Source: Coriobacteriaceae bacterium (GTDB lineage: Bacteria > Actinomycetota > Coriobacteriia > Anaerosomatales > SLCP01). Taken from it: 5,678 nt of DNA. Below the pieces are notes generated by a model. The model ran no database searches and had not been told where the DNA came from. It was given only the letters and a program-made list of their open reading frames with translations. The DNA is taken from assembly GCA_003563465.1 (NCBI GenBank), contig PWVH01000025.1, forward strand, positions 1 through 5,678, given 5' to 3'. Positions 1 through 5,514 of the stretch are shown here, one piece after another. Within the stretch, counting starts at the first letter, position 1, and each line of letters opens with the position of its first letter. A program made the position numbers and the translations under genes.

Positions 1-115
1 AGACGTATCAACTGACACCCCTCCCGGCCGCGTCGGCTGCTGCCGGGAAGCGTGACCCTGCGGCGCAGGGGGGTCAATTTCAAATCGTCGGTAGGGGGTC
101 AGTTTCGCATCGTCA
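1..115. mobile_element. Insertion-sequence end remnant, IS21-family-like terminal repeats
   Basis: Two direct copies of a repeat (69-89 and 94-114) begin GGGGGTCA and end ATCGTC. A divergent inverted copy lies at 2-22 (read on the minus strand as AGGGGTGTCAGTTGATACGT followed by C). Between them is a perfect 6-bp hairpin, CCCTGC/GCAGGG (56-61 with 65-70). IS21-family elements typically carry several such tandem transposase-binding repeats at each end and finish in CA, which fits the CA at 114-115 as the outer tip. Facing repeats only about 50 bases apart could mean a mini-element or two collapsed ends rather than a full transposon. No transposase coding is visible and the left side is cut by the window, so the family assignment is from memory of the pattern and tentative. 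Confidence 0.42.
69..114 (+). repeat. Two tandem 21-bp direct repeats, 25-bp period
   Basis: Copies at 69-89 and 94-114 share 18 of 21 bases. The consensus starts GGGGGTCARTTTC and ends ATCGTC, and the copies are separated by GGTA. The second copy contains the stop codon (101-99) and the last four sense codons of the minus-strand Rep-like gene. This arrangement fits transposase-binding sites at the end of an insertion sequence. Confidence 0.75.
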
Positions 116-941
116 GCGACAGTTCGGGCTCAGATGCGCCCCAAAGCCCGCGCAGAGCGCCCCAGGCAGGATCGAGCGGCCAGCGCGTCTTGTTGGCATC
201 GGCAGGAACTCTTAGCTCACACCACGTCATGCCGTAGAAAAAGAGCTTGCCAAGCTTGGTGAAGGCGAGTGAGACCGAACGCGCATCGAGCTCTTTGAGT
301 GCCGACCCGCGTAGCTGGACTTCGATGCGCCACACCGGAGAGTTCGGATCGTAGTCTGGCACGCGCTCCCAAACCTTCGCGTAAGCAAGGTTCTTCTTAG
401 CCTTGAGCTCAGCGTCTTTGCGATAGATGCGGAGTACCACGTCACCCTTGCCGATCTGATAGCACACACCCTCTCCGTCTCTGGTGACTTGCCGAAAGCT
501 TGCGGGGCATACGAGGTTTGCGAAGTCTATGTCGCCAAACCCCCATCCTTGAACGTCGAGACACAGATCGATCCGTGAGAGCGTGTTTTCGATGTTTGCC
601 CCTAGCTCTGCAGCGAGGCGCACCGCTTTGGCGTAGAGCGCTGTGTGACCGTTCGCAGCGAGGGCGGAGGCGAACAGTCGCACCGAGACAGGCGGGATGC
701 CGCGCTTGGCGACAGAGACTCGAAGCTGCAGGTCTGCATCCGAGAGCGCGAAGCGGTATACGCCGACTCCCTTGGCTGAGACGAAGAGCTCACTGTCTCC
801 GATCATGAAAGGCTTAGCGCTGTCCGCGATCTGGGCGCGGTCTTTGGCCTTCTGCAAAGCTTCAACGAGCCCCTCTTCTAGCCCGCCTTCAAAGGTTGCT
901 TCGAGGGTATCGACACCGCAATAGAGGAGAGAGACCGTCAC
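99..941 (-). CDS. Rep_trans/MobT-like rolling-circle replication initiator or relaxase, C-terminus possibly replaced
   Basis: Probable replication initiation factor of the Rep_trans type (pT181 RepC, ICEBs1 NicK, Tn916 Orf20/MobT group). These proteins nick one strand at an origin and stay joined to it through a tyrosine. Visible family-like features, in order, are an N-terminal GVDTLEATFEG (9-19), SRIDLCLDVQGW (122-133) with paired acidic residues D125 and D129, LRIYRKDAEL (170-179) with candidate tyrosine Y173, and WRIEVQLRGSALKEL (204-218). The GTG start at 941 overlaps the upstream 68-aa stop as GTGA and has AAGAGGG (954-948) six bases ahead, so the start is well supported and translation is probably coupled. 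The last four codons and the stop fall inside the insertion-sequence-like repeat, so the native tail may have been lost. At 280 aa it is somewhat short for many relatives. The family call is good; replication initiator versus mobilisation relaxase is not resolved. Confidence 0.78.
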   Translation of the reverse strand: MTVSLLYCGVDTLEATFEGGLEEGLVEALQKAKDRAQIADSAKPFMIGDSELFVSAKGVGVYRFALSDADLQLRVSVAKRGIPPVSVRLFASALAANGHTALYAKAVRLAAELGANIENTLSRIDLCLDVQGWGFGDIDFANLVCPASFRQVTRDGEGVCYQIGKGDVVLRIYRKDAELKAKKNLAYAKVWERVPDYDPNSPVWRIEVQLRGSALKELDARSVSLAFTKLGKLFFYGMTWCELRVPADANKTRWPLDPAWGALRGLWGASEPELSLTMRN

Positions 942-1144
942 TTCGATCCCTCTTCTGTGTAATTAGAATCCCCCATGTTATAAGCGGTGGGGGATTCGAG
1001 CTCTTTTGCCTCAGGAGCTAGCAGTCCGTCTGCGATCAGATCGATGAGCACCCGCGCGAGGTCGCGGGCTTCGGCCGCCCCCAGGGCGCACCCGCGCCTC
1101 TGGAGCTCGGCGCGAAGCTCCGCGCCCACCTCGTGCTTGCTCAT
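938..1144 (-). CDS. Small 68-aa helical protein upstream of rep, function unknown
   Basis: I do not recognise the family. The product has a charged, mostly helical N-terminal two thirds (AELRAELQRRG and ARDLARVLIDLIADGLL) and a polar tail rich in N, S, E and T, with no cysteine pair or membrane segment. The ATG at 1144 is preceded by a near-ideal Shine-Dalgarno GAGGTGA (minus strand, 1157-1151) at six bases, and the stop overlaps the Rep GTG by four bases. Both observations support a real gene co-transcribed with rep. Its tail codons contain the perfect dyad at 966-997. Position and size suit a small accessory or copy-control protein of the replication module, but that is inference from location only. 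Confidence 0.7.
   Translation of the reverse strand: MSKHEVGAELRAELQRRGCALGAAEARDLARVLIDLIADGLLAPEAKELESPTAYNMGDSNYTEEGSK
966..997 (-). repeat. Perfect 10-bp inverted repeat just ahead of rep; candidate origin hairpin or RNA switch
   Basis: GAATCCCCCA (966-975) and TGGGGGATTC (988-997) pair without mismatch around a 12-base loop that reads CCGCTTATAACA on the rep strand. The structure lies inside the 3' end of the 68-aa gene, about 12 bases before the rep Shine-Dalgarno. Rolling-circle origins commonly present the nick site in a hairpin loop near the initiator gene. The same structure in mRNA could instead modulate rep translation or bind a regulator. The nick sequence is not identifiable by eye. 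Confidence 0.6.
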
Positions 1145-1149
1145 TCGGT

Positions 1150-1188
1150 CTCACCTCGAAGACGGTTGCGTTCGGTCTTGGAGGTGAG
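1150..1188 (-). promoter_or_regulatory. Imperfect long hairpin sequestering the ribosome binding site of the 68-aa gene
   Basis: CTCACCTC (1150-1157) pairs with GAGGTGAG (1181-1188). After one mismatch, AAGAC (1159-1163) pairs with GTCTT (1175-1179), giving 13 base pairs around an 11-base loop. On the minus-strand transcript the 3' arm contains the complete Shine-Dalgarno GAGGTGA of the 68-aa gene. The hairpin fills most of the 59-base gap after the 273-aa gene. A direct repeat TTCGGTCT (1144-1151 and 1171-1178) is superimposed. It may control translation of the 68-aa/rep pair, serve as a dyad operator, or be an origin element. It lacks a T-run and so does not look like an intrinsic terminator. 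Confidence 0.6.
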
Positions 1189-1203
1189 CCTAGAGTGTGC
1201 GCG

Positions 1204-2025
1204 TCAGTCCGCTGGGGACGTGTGGTCCAAGATTATGTCCCCGCGCCGTGCGGTGCGCAGAGCGAGCTTCTTGATCCGTTCGGTCTCCTTCTCCACGAGC
1301 TTGGTATAGAAGTCGAACTCTTCGTCGTCGTCTGAGGCGAGCAAATCAGGATAGAGCTCGTTGATATTGTCGTGTGCGATCTGCTCGTAGGTTCGCCCCT
1401 CTTGGTTGAGGCGGTAGTACCGCGCGCCTTCTGCTGCCTTGCCGGATCGCTTAGCGAAGGTCTCGTCAGGAAACGCCGCCCGGGCTTCCTCTTCGAACCA
1501 CTGCATGAGCGCCGAGACGTCTGAGGCCGGAGTGGCGGCAAGGAGCACGAAAGGAAGCTTGTCGCCTTCTGGACCGATGTCCAGCCGGTAGACGGTTCCG
1601 CTGTAACTCTCAAGCATCGGTGCCGTCTCGCCTGTGGTGGCATATGTCCAGATTGCATCTTCAAGCCACTGATCGAAGCCGATCTTGTCGAAGGCAGCAT
1701 CCAGTGCAGGGCCCAGGCGGGTTGCCGGGGTCCGCTCTACGATGTAATCGGCGAGCTCCTTGAGAAGCCTCCGGAGCTTGACCCGCTGAATCTTGCGGGA
1801 GAGGCCAGGGAAGAGCTGGCGCTTGAGCGTGAGACCCTCGGACTCCAGGCGCGAGCGGATACGCCGGCGAACTTGCTGCTCGTCAAGGCCCCCTGCCAGC
1901 TGCTCACGTGTCCACTCCGCGTATTCCTGGAAGCCAGGAGTCGCAGCGAAGAGGTTTCCTTGCGCGAGGGCTTCGATCAGCACGCGCTCATTGGGCTTGC
2001 GTCTCTGTCGCTTGCGCTTGGTCAC
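1204..2025 (-). CDS. Basic 273-aa protein with helix-turn-helix-like segment, function unknown
   Basis: I do not recognise the family. Residues 1-14 are strongly basic (MTKRKRQRRKPNER). Residues 40-95 are long Arg/Lys-rich helices. Residues 100-185 look like a mixed globular domain (TVYRLDIG, KLPFVLLAATPAS). Residues 203-228 (YYRLNQEGRTYEQIAHDN onward) resemble the helix-turn-helix of recombinases and terminase small subunits. An acidic patch, DDDEEF (232-237), is followed by a basic helix at 245-262. There is no signal peptide or membrane segment. This suggests a cytoplasmic DNA- or RNA-binding protein. The GTG start at 2025 has only a weak GAG-type site; TAGAGT (2037-2032) directly upstream could act as a -10 for a nearly leaderless message. 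It is first of three minus-strand genes, 59 bases before the 68-aa gene, and probably belongs to the same replication or mobilisation module. Confidence 0.75.
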   Translation of the reverse strand: MTKRKRQRRKPNERVLIEALAQGNLFAATPGFQEYAEWTREQLAGGLDEQQVRRRIRSRLESEGLTLKRQLFPGLSRKIQRVKLRRLLKELADYIVERTPATRLGPALDAAFDKIGFDQWLEDAIWTYATTGETAPMLESYSGTVYRLDIGPEGDKLPFVLLAATPASDVSALMQWFEEEARAAFPDETFAKRSGKAAEGARYYRLNQEGRTYEQIAHDNINELYPDLLASDDDEEFDFYTKLVEKETERIKKLALRTARRGDIILDHTSPAD

Positions 2026-2457
2026 GGCTCAACTCTACCGCAGCGGTCTGACGCGCTCCCGCCAAAGAGCTCATTGGACAACGTCCCGTTCTTTCGTCGC
2101 GCCCACACGGCGCTTCCCTAGACGCGCAGACCAGACGCGCCCAGGGGCCCTCGCGCCGTGCCCGACCGACCGGCATAGAGGCGAACGGGGCGAAAGTCCG
2201 AGGAGGGCGGCACGCGCTCGCACTTGACACGAACGTTTTGCCACACGGTTCCTCCGGCCTGATCAGCTGTTGTCGAACGAGTCTCCGGGGCTGCACCCCT
2301 CATCTCGCTGCAAGCATCGCCCGTTGGTGTAGGCTCACAATGCTGTTATCTCGTAGCGGCCGACTACACACAGGGCAAAGTAAACGCCTTCGGATTCGCA
2401 ATTATCGGCCTGGTCGCCAGTGAACGCCTTATTCGGGCTGGGTACTTAGGTGGACGA
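2026..2457. other. Divergent intergenic region with partly open plus-strand frame
   Basis: This stretch separates the minus-strand block from the plus-strand block and must hold both promoters. From 2026 to about 2260 no convincing gene is seen. It has short repeats of GCGCGTC (minus strand, for example AGACGCGC on the plus strand at 2120-2127 and 2133-2140, period 13) that could be operator or iteron-like sites, and a small GGGG-CTGCA-CCCC hairpin (2287-2299). From 2263 onward one plus-strand frame stays open to the TAA at 2542-2544 but has no ATG, GTG or TTG before 2458. The part from about 2350 has protein-like content (for example VNAFGFAIIGLVASERLIRA), so it may be a decayed or frameshifted gene. 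Confidence 0.45.
2324..2352 (+). promoter_or_regulatory. Candidate sigma70-type promoter for the membrane-protein unit
   Basis: TTGGTG (2324-2329) and TATCTC (2347-2352), or TTATCT one base earlier, are spaced 17 or 16 bases apart, upstream of the 28-codon ORF and the membrane-protein gene. The match to TTGACA/TATAAT is only moderate. A TTGACA at 2224-2229 has no good partner at the proper distance. Confidence 0.25.
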
Positions 2458-2544
2458 ATGCGGCCTGTGTTGCGACAATCGATGCGCTGGACGGCCCAGA
2501 TGCTTCTTCTTCGGCACATCTACTATCGCTACGTGTTGGCATAA
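2458..2544 (+). CDS. Possible 28-aa small protein, translationally coupled to the membrane protein
   Basis: ATG at 2458 has AGGTGG (2448-2453) four bases upstream. The frame runs 28 codons (MRPVLRQSMRW, then a hydrophobic, Tyr/Arg-rich tail ending YYRYVLA) to TAA at 2542-2544. That stop overlaps the ATG of the 265-aa gene as TAATG, the classic arrangement for coupled translation, and the 265-aa start has no good ribosome site of its own. The frame is open back to 2263, so this could be a genuine small or leader ORF or the surviving 3' end of a longer damaged gene. No family is recognised. Confidence 0.42.
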   Translation: MRPVLRQSMRWTAQMLLLRHIYYRYVLA

Positions 2545-3341
2545 TGTGGATATATGTGAAGAAACACGCAGGCATAGGCTACATCCTCCTCAGCGTATTC
2601 GCTGCCATAATCGGCATCTACCTACGAGAATATCGTCACCTCGCGGCCTTTGTTGTTGTCGTGGCTGGAGCCTTCGCCATCTTAGAGTGGCTGAGAGCAC
2701 GGAGAGATGCGGACTATCAGCGCGACACACTTCTTCACCTAGCTCGCTCCGTCTCCCCGGCGCCATGGTGGAAGAAACGTGTAGAGGAGAAGGTTATCGA
2801 TTGCGCTCGCACGGAGGGGTATGCTCTCTGGCGTTGTACCCTGTCGGTCCTTATGGAGAATGGCGAGGTTGACGTCCGCGTCTACGCTTTCTCTGAGCCC
2901 TCCCGTCCGGGGCATGCTACAGGCTTTCTGGCGCTATCGGATGCTGATTTCTCTGACCTGTCCGTCACGGCCAGGCGAAAACTGGATTCAGCCATCCATA
3001 CCCGTCTCTTCTCCAATCTGCGGCAAGTAATTGATCAGTCACAAGACGACGCCCATGGCGTTGCAGTGTACGCGACACAGATACTCGTGCCCTTATACGC
3101 GTTGTCCCGTGGGAAGCGCTCGCTCCCTAATACGACTCGTCATGCGACAAATTCTGAGGAAGACGTAGTCATCATATTTGCAGATCATCGCATTGTCCTA
3201 GACCCAGAGACGCGCGAATCCCTTCTGCAGCTTCCCACGATTGAAGCCGGACTACGCATAGCGCGCATGTTGGCCGACAATGACCCTAGCGTCGCCGAGT
3301 TTCTGAGCCACCTCGCCTCTCCCACTGACCGTAGGCAGTAG
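2544..3341 (+). CDS. Two-helix inner-membrane protein with large cytoplasmic domain, function unknown
   Basis: The product has 265 aa. Two hydrophobic helices at about 9-27 and 33-50 are joined by a short REYRH turn. Lysines before the first helix and RARR (51-54) after the second predict both ends in the cytoplasm, so residues 51-265 form a cytosolic domain. That domain shows alternating strands and helices (TLSVLMENGEVDVRVYAF, 99-116; EDVVIIFADHRIVL, 206-219) with no catalytic motif I can name. The ATG at 2544 has a poor ribosome site and sits in TAATG overlap with the preceding small frame, suggesting coupled translation. Base and codon use (ATA, TTA, CTA) look more AT-leaning than the minus-strand genes, which may mean separate acquisition. 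It could be a membrane partner of a defence or surface system, but nothing in the sequence shows this. Confidence 0.7.
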   Translation: MWIYVKKHAGIGYILLSVFAAIIGIYLREYRHLAAFVVVVAGAFAILEWLRARRDADYQRDTLLHLARSVSPAPWWKKRVEEKVIDCARTEGYALWRCTLSVLMENGEVDVRVYAFSEPSRPGHATGFLALSDADFSDLSVTARRKLDSAIHTRLFSNLRQVIDQSQDDAHGVAVYATQILVPLYALSRGKRSLPNTTRHATNSEEDVVIIFADHRIVLDPETRESLLQLPTIEAGLRIARMLADNDPSVAEFLSHLASPTDRRQ

Positions 3342-3492
3342 TCGGATTAGTGTTTCTCCCATCCGCTACACGTCCGAAGTCCATCCACTGTCGCCCCGGA
3401 CTTATGCGCTATGCGAGTTACCGCCACGCACGTCCGTAGCCGGACTTCCAGCCTCAGCATCTTACACACTTCTGGTCAAAGGCGGCTTTTCG

Positions 3493-3675
3493 ATGCGCGT
3501 CGCTCCACTCATGGCCGACAAGCGAACAGATCAGATATCGCAAGGCCGATCACCTCCCGTGGGTACGTTCATCCTGAGTATCGGCTCACTCATGCAGCTC
3601 CGCGAGCAACTTCGACGAGGCCTTCCACCGCGGCCCGGGGAATGCGACAGGGGCCTTCGCTATACTGAGCTGTGA
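3493..3675 (+). CDS. Weakly supported 60-aa small ORF ahead of the nuclease gene
   Basis: ATG at 3493 follows AAAGGCGG (3478-3485) at seven bases, and the frame ends in TGA 45 bases before the nuclease start. The product contains a short apolar stretch (VGTFILSIGSLM) and an Arg/Pro-rich tail, and matches no family I know. Other frames here are also open, so chance is a fair explanation. If real, its position would fit a small regulator of the nuclease. Confidence 0.2.
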   Translation: MRVAPLMADKRTDQISQGRSPPVGTFILSIGSLMQLREQLRRGLPPRPGECDRGLRYTEL

Positions 3676-3718
3676 GCCGAACTCCAGTAGTTTGCCTCGC
3701 AGTGTGGCGAAGGGGGAG
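3661..3718 (+). promoter_or_regulatory. Candidate -10 box and Shine-Dalgarno of the nuclease gene
   Basis: TATACT (3661-3666) is one mismatch from TATAAT, but no clear -35 is present at 16-18 bases. GAAGGGGGAG (3709-3718) is a strong purine-rich ribosome site close to the GTG at 3721. It decides that start: the frame is closed by TAG at 3688-3690, with no earlier start codon after it and no methionine before residue 149. Confidence 0.4.
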
Positions 3719-3720
3719 TC

Positions 3721-5514
3721 GTGAACAACTACGAGATCCTGCAGAACTACTCGCGCACCGACCTCAGACGGTTGGCGAAGGGCAAGATATCCGAGATCGT
3801 CGGCCTGGATGCGGACAAGATACTCCGAGACCTCAGCAGGGTTCTTGGAAACTACGAAAGCATCAAACGCAACCTGGAGTTCCGCAATCCCCCTGCTGAC
3901 ACCATCCTTGAAGTCCTCCTGGAAGCCGAAGGTCACAAGGTGCGCGTGGACGAGTTGAAGAACCGCGTTCGATCGCGCATCCAGGAGCACCGTGCTGCAG
4001 CCAAGAGTCTGCCTATCCACGACTCAGCAAGGGGCTATCACCTGTATTCCGTGCTCCTGGCCGAAGCGTGGGACCACGACGGTGATCTGGTCCCAGCAGA
4101 AGCCAACCTTCTCCGCGTCCTTCGGCACGAGTTGGGCATTAGCCGCCGAGATCACCAGTTGATCATGGCTCATCCACAAGTCGATCTCCTCAAGTTCGAT
4201 CTCTCTACTTTCGACGAAGAGATCGCGTTCCTCACGAACGAGGGGATCGTGCTGGTTTGTTGTGAGGATGGAGACGGCCACTTCGTGCTCTCCGACGAGA
4301 CCGCTGAGAGCATCCTTCAGCTGTGGGGCTTTGAGATGGAGCCGAGACAGTATGGCCGTCTCTTGGCATCACTTACCAAGGCCCAGCTAGTTCGAGTGGT
4401 ACGCTCGACAGGACTGAAGACATCCGGTTCCGCCAGTGAGCTTGCTGATCGCATCTTAGCTGCAGAGATTCCGCCAAGTCAGGCTCTCCATACACTGCCC
4501 GGGGCAGAACTCGCCAGCCTACTTGGAAAGCTCGACCTTACTCGCAGTGGCAGCAAGGAGGAACGGATACTGCGCATTACCGACCACTTCCGCTCAGACG
4601 CGGACCTCGCCGAGGACGAGGTTGATGGAGGCATCGAAATACCGCCACCTGAACTCCGGGTCTTGACCGAGGAGCTGATAGCAGACCTTCTCGACGAAAT
4701 CGGCACTGTCCAACTCGCGTCCATGTTGGAGGCTCTTGAACTCCCCAAGTCTGGCTCCAAGGCAGTGAGAATAGAGCGTCTCCTCGAAAGTCACTACAAC
4801 ACGGCCACTATTCTTGATGCGCTCAGGCTCGAAGAGATTCGAGAGTTGGCGGGCAAGCTCGGGCTGAAGCGTAGCGGCTCAAAGGGCAATCTTGTCGACT
4901 CGATTATCGAGGCGCAACGAACTAGGGAGATTGAGAGCAGTCCGCTTGCCGCCAGAGACCTTCTTGGTCTCTACAGCGAGATCGCCGCTCAGGACTCCCG
5001 CGCGTATCCAACTGAGGCCCAGTCCGCAGGATTGAGTGTGACCCGTATCGGTCTCGATTTCGAGCGAGCCACCCGGCACATATTCAAGAACCTGCTGAAC
5101 CTGGATACGCGCGCCTCACGTCCTGGGCGCGAGGAACCCGATGGGATGATTACAGATGATGATGGACATCTGTTTTGCTACGAATGTAAGACAGTGCTGA
5201 GTCCGCCCTACACTCTCCCGATTGCCCATCGCCTTCAGATACGCAACTATGTCTCCGCTATCGCACGGTCGCGTCGTGCGGAGCAGTTCGCTGGGTACCT
5301 GATCATCGCGCACAGCTTCGACGACGGAATCGAGGCCAAGATTGCTGAGGTCGAACCGGAGCTCAATGCTCCGATTGCCGCACTCTCTGCAGGCGATCTA
5401 CTTGCCTTCGCCCGCAAGTGGCAGCAAGAGCATTCGATTGACACGTATCCGCTAGGCGCCACCATCAAGAGCGGACGACTGACAATGCGCGATCTGGATT
5501 CAGCGATTCTGTAA
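3721..5514 (+). CDS. FokI-like nuclease domain fused to four SAP-like DNA-binding repeats
   Basis: Predicted DNA-cleaving enzyme of 597 aa. Residues 1-100 are helical, possibly winged-helix. Residues 106-150 (LAEAWDHDGDLVPAE) resemble a TerB/DjlA-type helical domain. Residues 163-200 look like a winged helix (EEIAFLTNEGIVLVC, then FVLSDETAESI). Four SAP-like helix-turn-helix repeats follow at about 217-247, 258-289, 326-356 and 365-396, marked by SGSA or SGSK in the turn. The C-terminal domain (about 440-597) follows FokI's cleavage domain in order: LDFERATRHIF (445-455), PDG (473-475, D474), YECK (487-490, E488 and K490), LPI (499-501) with NYV (509-511), ALSAGDLL (554-561) and IKSGRLT (582-588). 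FokI has D450, D467, K469; here the second acid is Glu. The FokI dimer pair D483/R487 aligns with L505/N509, so dimerisation may differ. Overall length is close to FokI. No methyltransferase lies nearby. It may be a solitary defence nuclease; its target is unknown. Confidence 0.8.
   Translation: MNNYEILQNYSRTDLRRLAKGKISEIVGLDADKILRDLSRVLGNYESIKRNLEFRNPPADTILEVLLEAEGHKVRVDELKNRVRSRIQEHRAAAKSLPIHDSARGYHLYSVLLAEAWDHDGDLVPAEANLLRVLRHELGISRRDHQLIMAHPQVDLLKFDLSTFDEEIAFLTNEGIVLVCCEDGDGHFVLSDETAESILQLWGFEMEPRQYGRLLASLTKAQLVRVVRSTGLKTSGSASELADRILAAEIPPSQALHTLPGAELASLLGKLDLTRSGSKEERILRITDHFRSDADLAEDEVDGGIEIPPPELRVLTEELIADLLDEIGTVQLASMLEALELPKSGSKAVRIERLLESHYNTATILDALRLEEIRELAGKLGLKRSGSKGNLVDSIIEAQRTREIESSPLAARDLLGLYSEIAAQDSRAYPTEAQSAGLSVTRIGLDFERATRHIFKNLLNLDTRASRPGREEPDGMITDDDGHLFCYECKTVLSPPYTLPIAHRLQIRNYVSAIARSRRAEQFAGYLIIAHSFDDGIEAKIAEVEPELNAPIAALSAGDLLAFARKWQQEHSIDTYPLGATIKSGRLTMRDLDSAIL

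Larger units (their letters stand above)
3342..3720. other. Long intergenic region between membrane-protein and nuclease genes
   Basis: Holds no certain gene. Visible elements are a short dyad AAGTCC/GGACTT (3377-3382 with 3398-3403), a second GGACTT at 3442, a weak 60-codon frame at 3493-3675, and a TATACT box at 3661-3666. The spacing suggests the nuclease gene has its own promoter here rather than being in an operon with the membrane protein. Confidence 0.5.

Noticed and set aside
2180..2215. GCGAAAGTCCGAGGAGGGCG resembles the conserved start of RNase P RNA
   Set aside because: Only a few bases agree and none of the other conserved RNase P segments follow at the right distance.
2224..2252. 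TTGACA at 2224-2229 as a -35 box
   Set aside because: A perfect hexamer, but no -10-like sequence lies 16-18 bases downstream.
1988..2296. Minus-strand 102-codon frame overlapping the start of the 273-aa gene
   Set aside because: Composition is Arg/Ala/Pro-rich without structure, and it overlaps the 5' end of a better-supported gene in another frame.
3377..3403. AAGTCC/GGACTT dyad after the membrane-protein gene as a terminator
   Set aside because: Only six pairs with a 15-base loop and no T-run; too weak to call.
3411..3668. Plus-strand 85-codon frame in the gap before the nuclease gene
   Set aside because: The product is a low-complexity mix of Arg, Ser, Thr and Ala with no clear ribosome site; it looks like a chance frame in GC-rich DNA.
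3342..3720. Integron attC site or CRISPR-like repeats in the long gap
   Set aside because: No GTTRRRY/RYYYAAC pair and no regularly spaced repeats were found.
3586..4020. Minus-strand 144-codon frame
   Set aside because: It lies opposite the start of the well-supported nuclease gene, whose frame has domain matches and a strong ribosome site; the antisense frame is a shadow.
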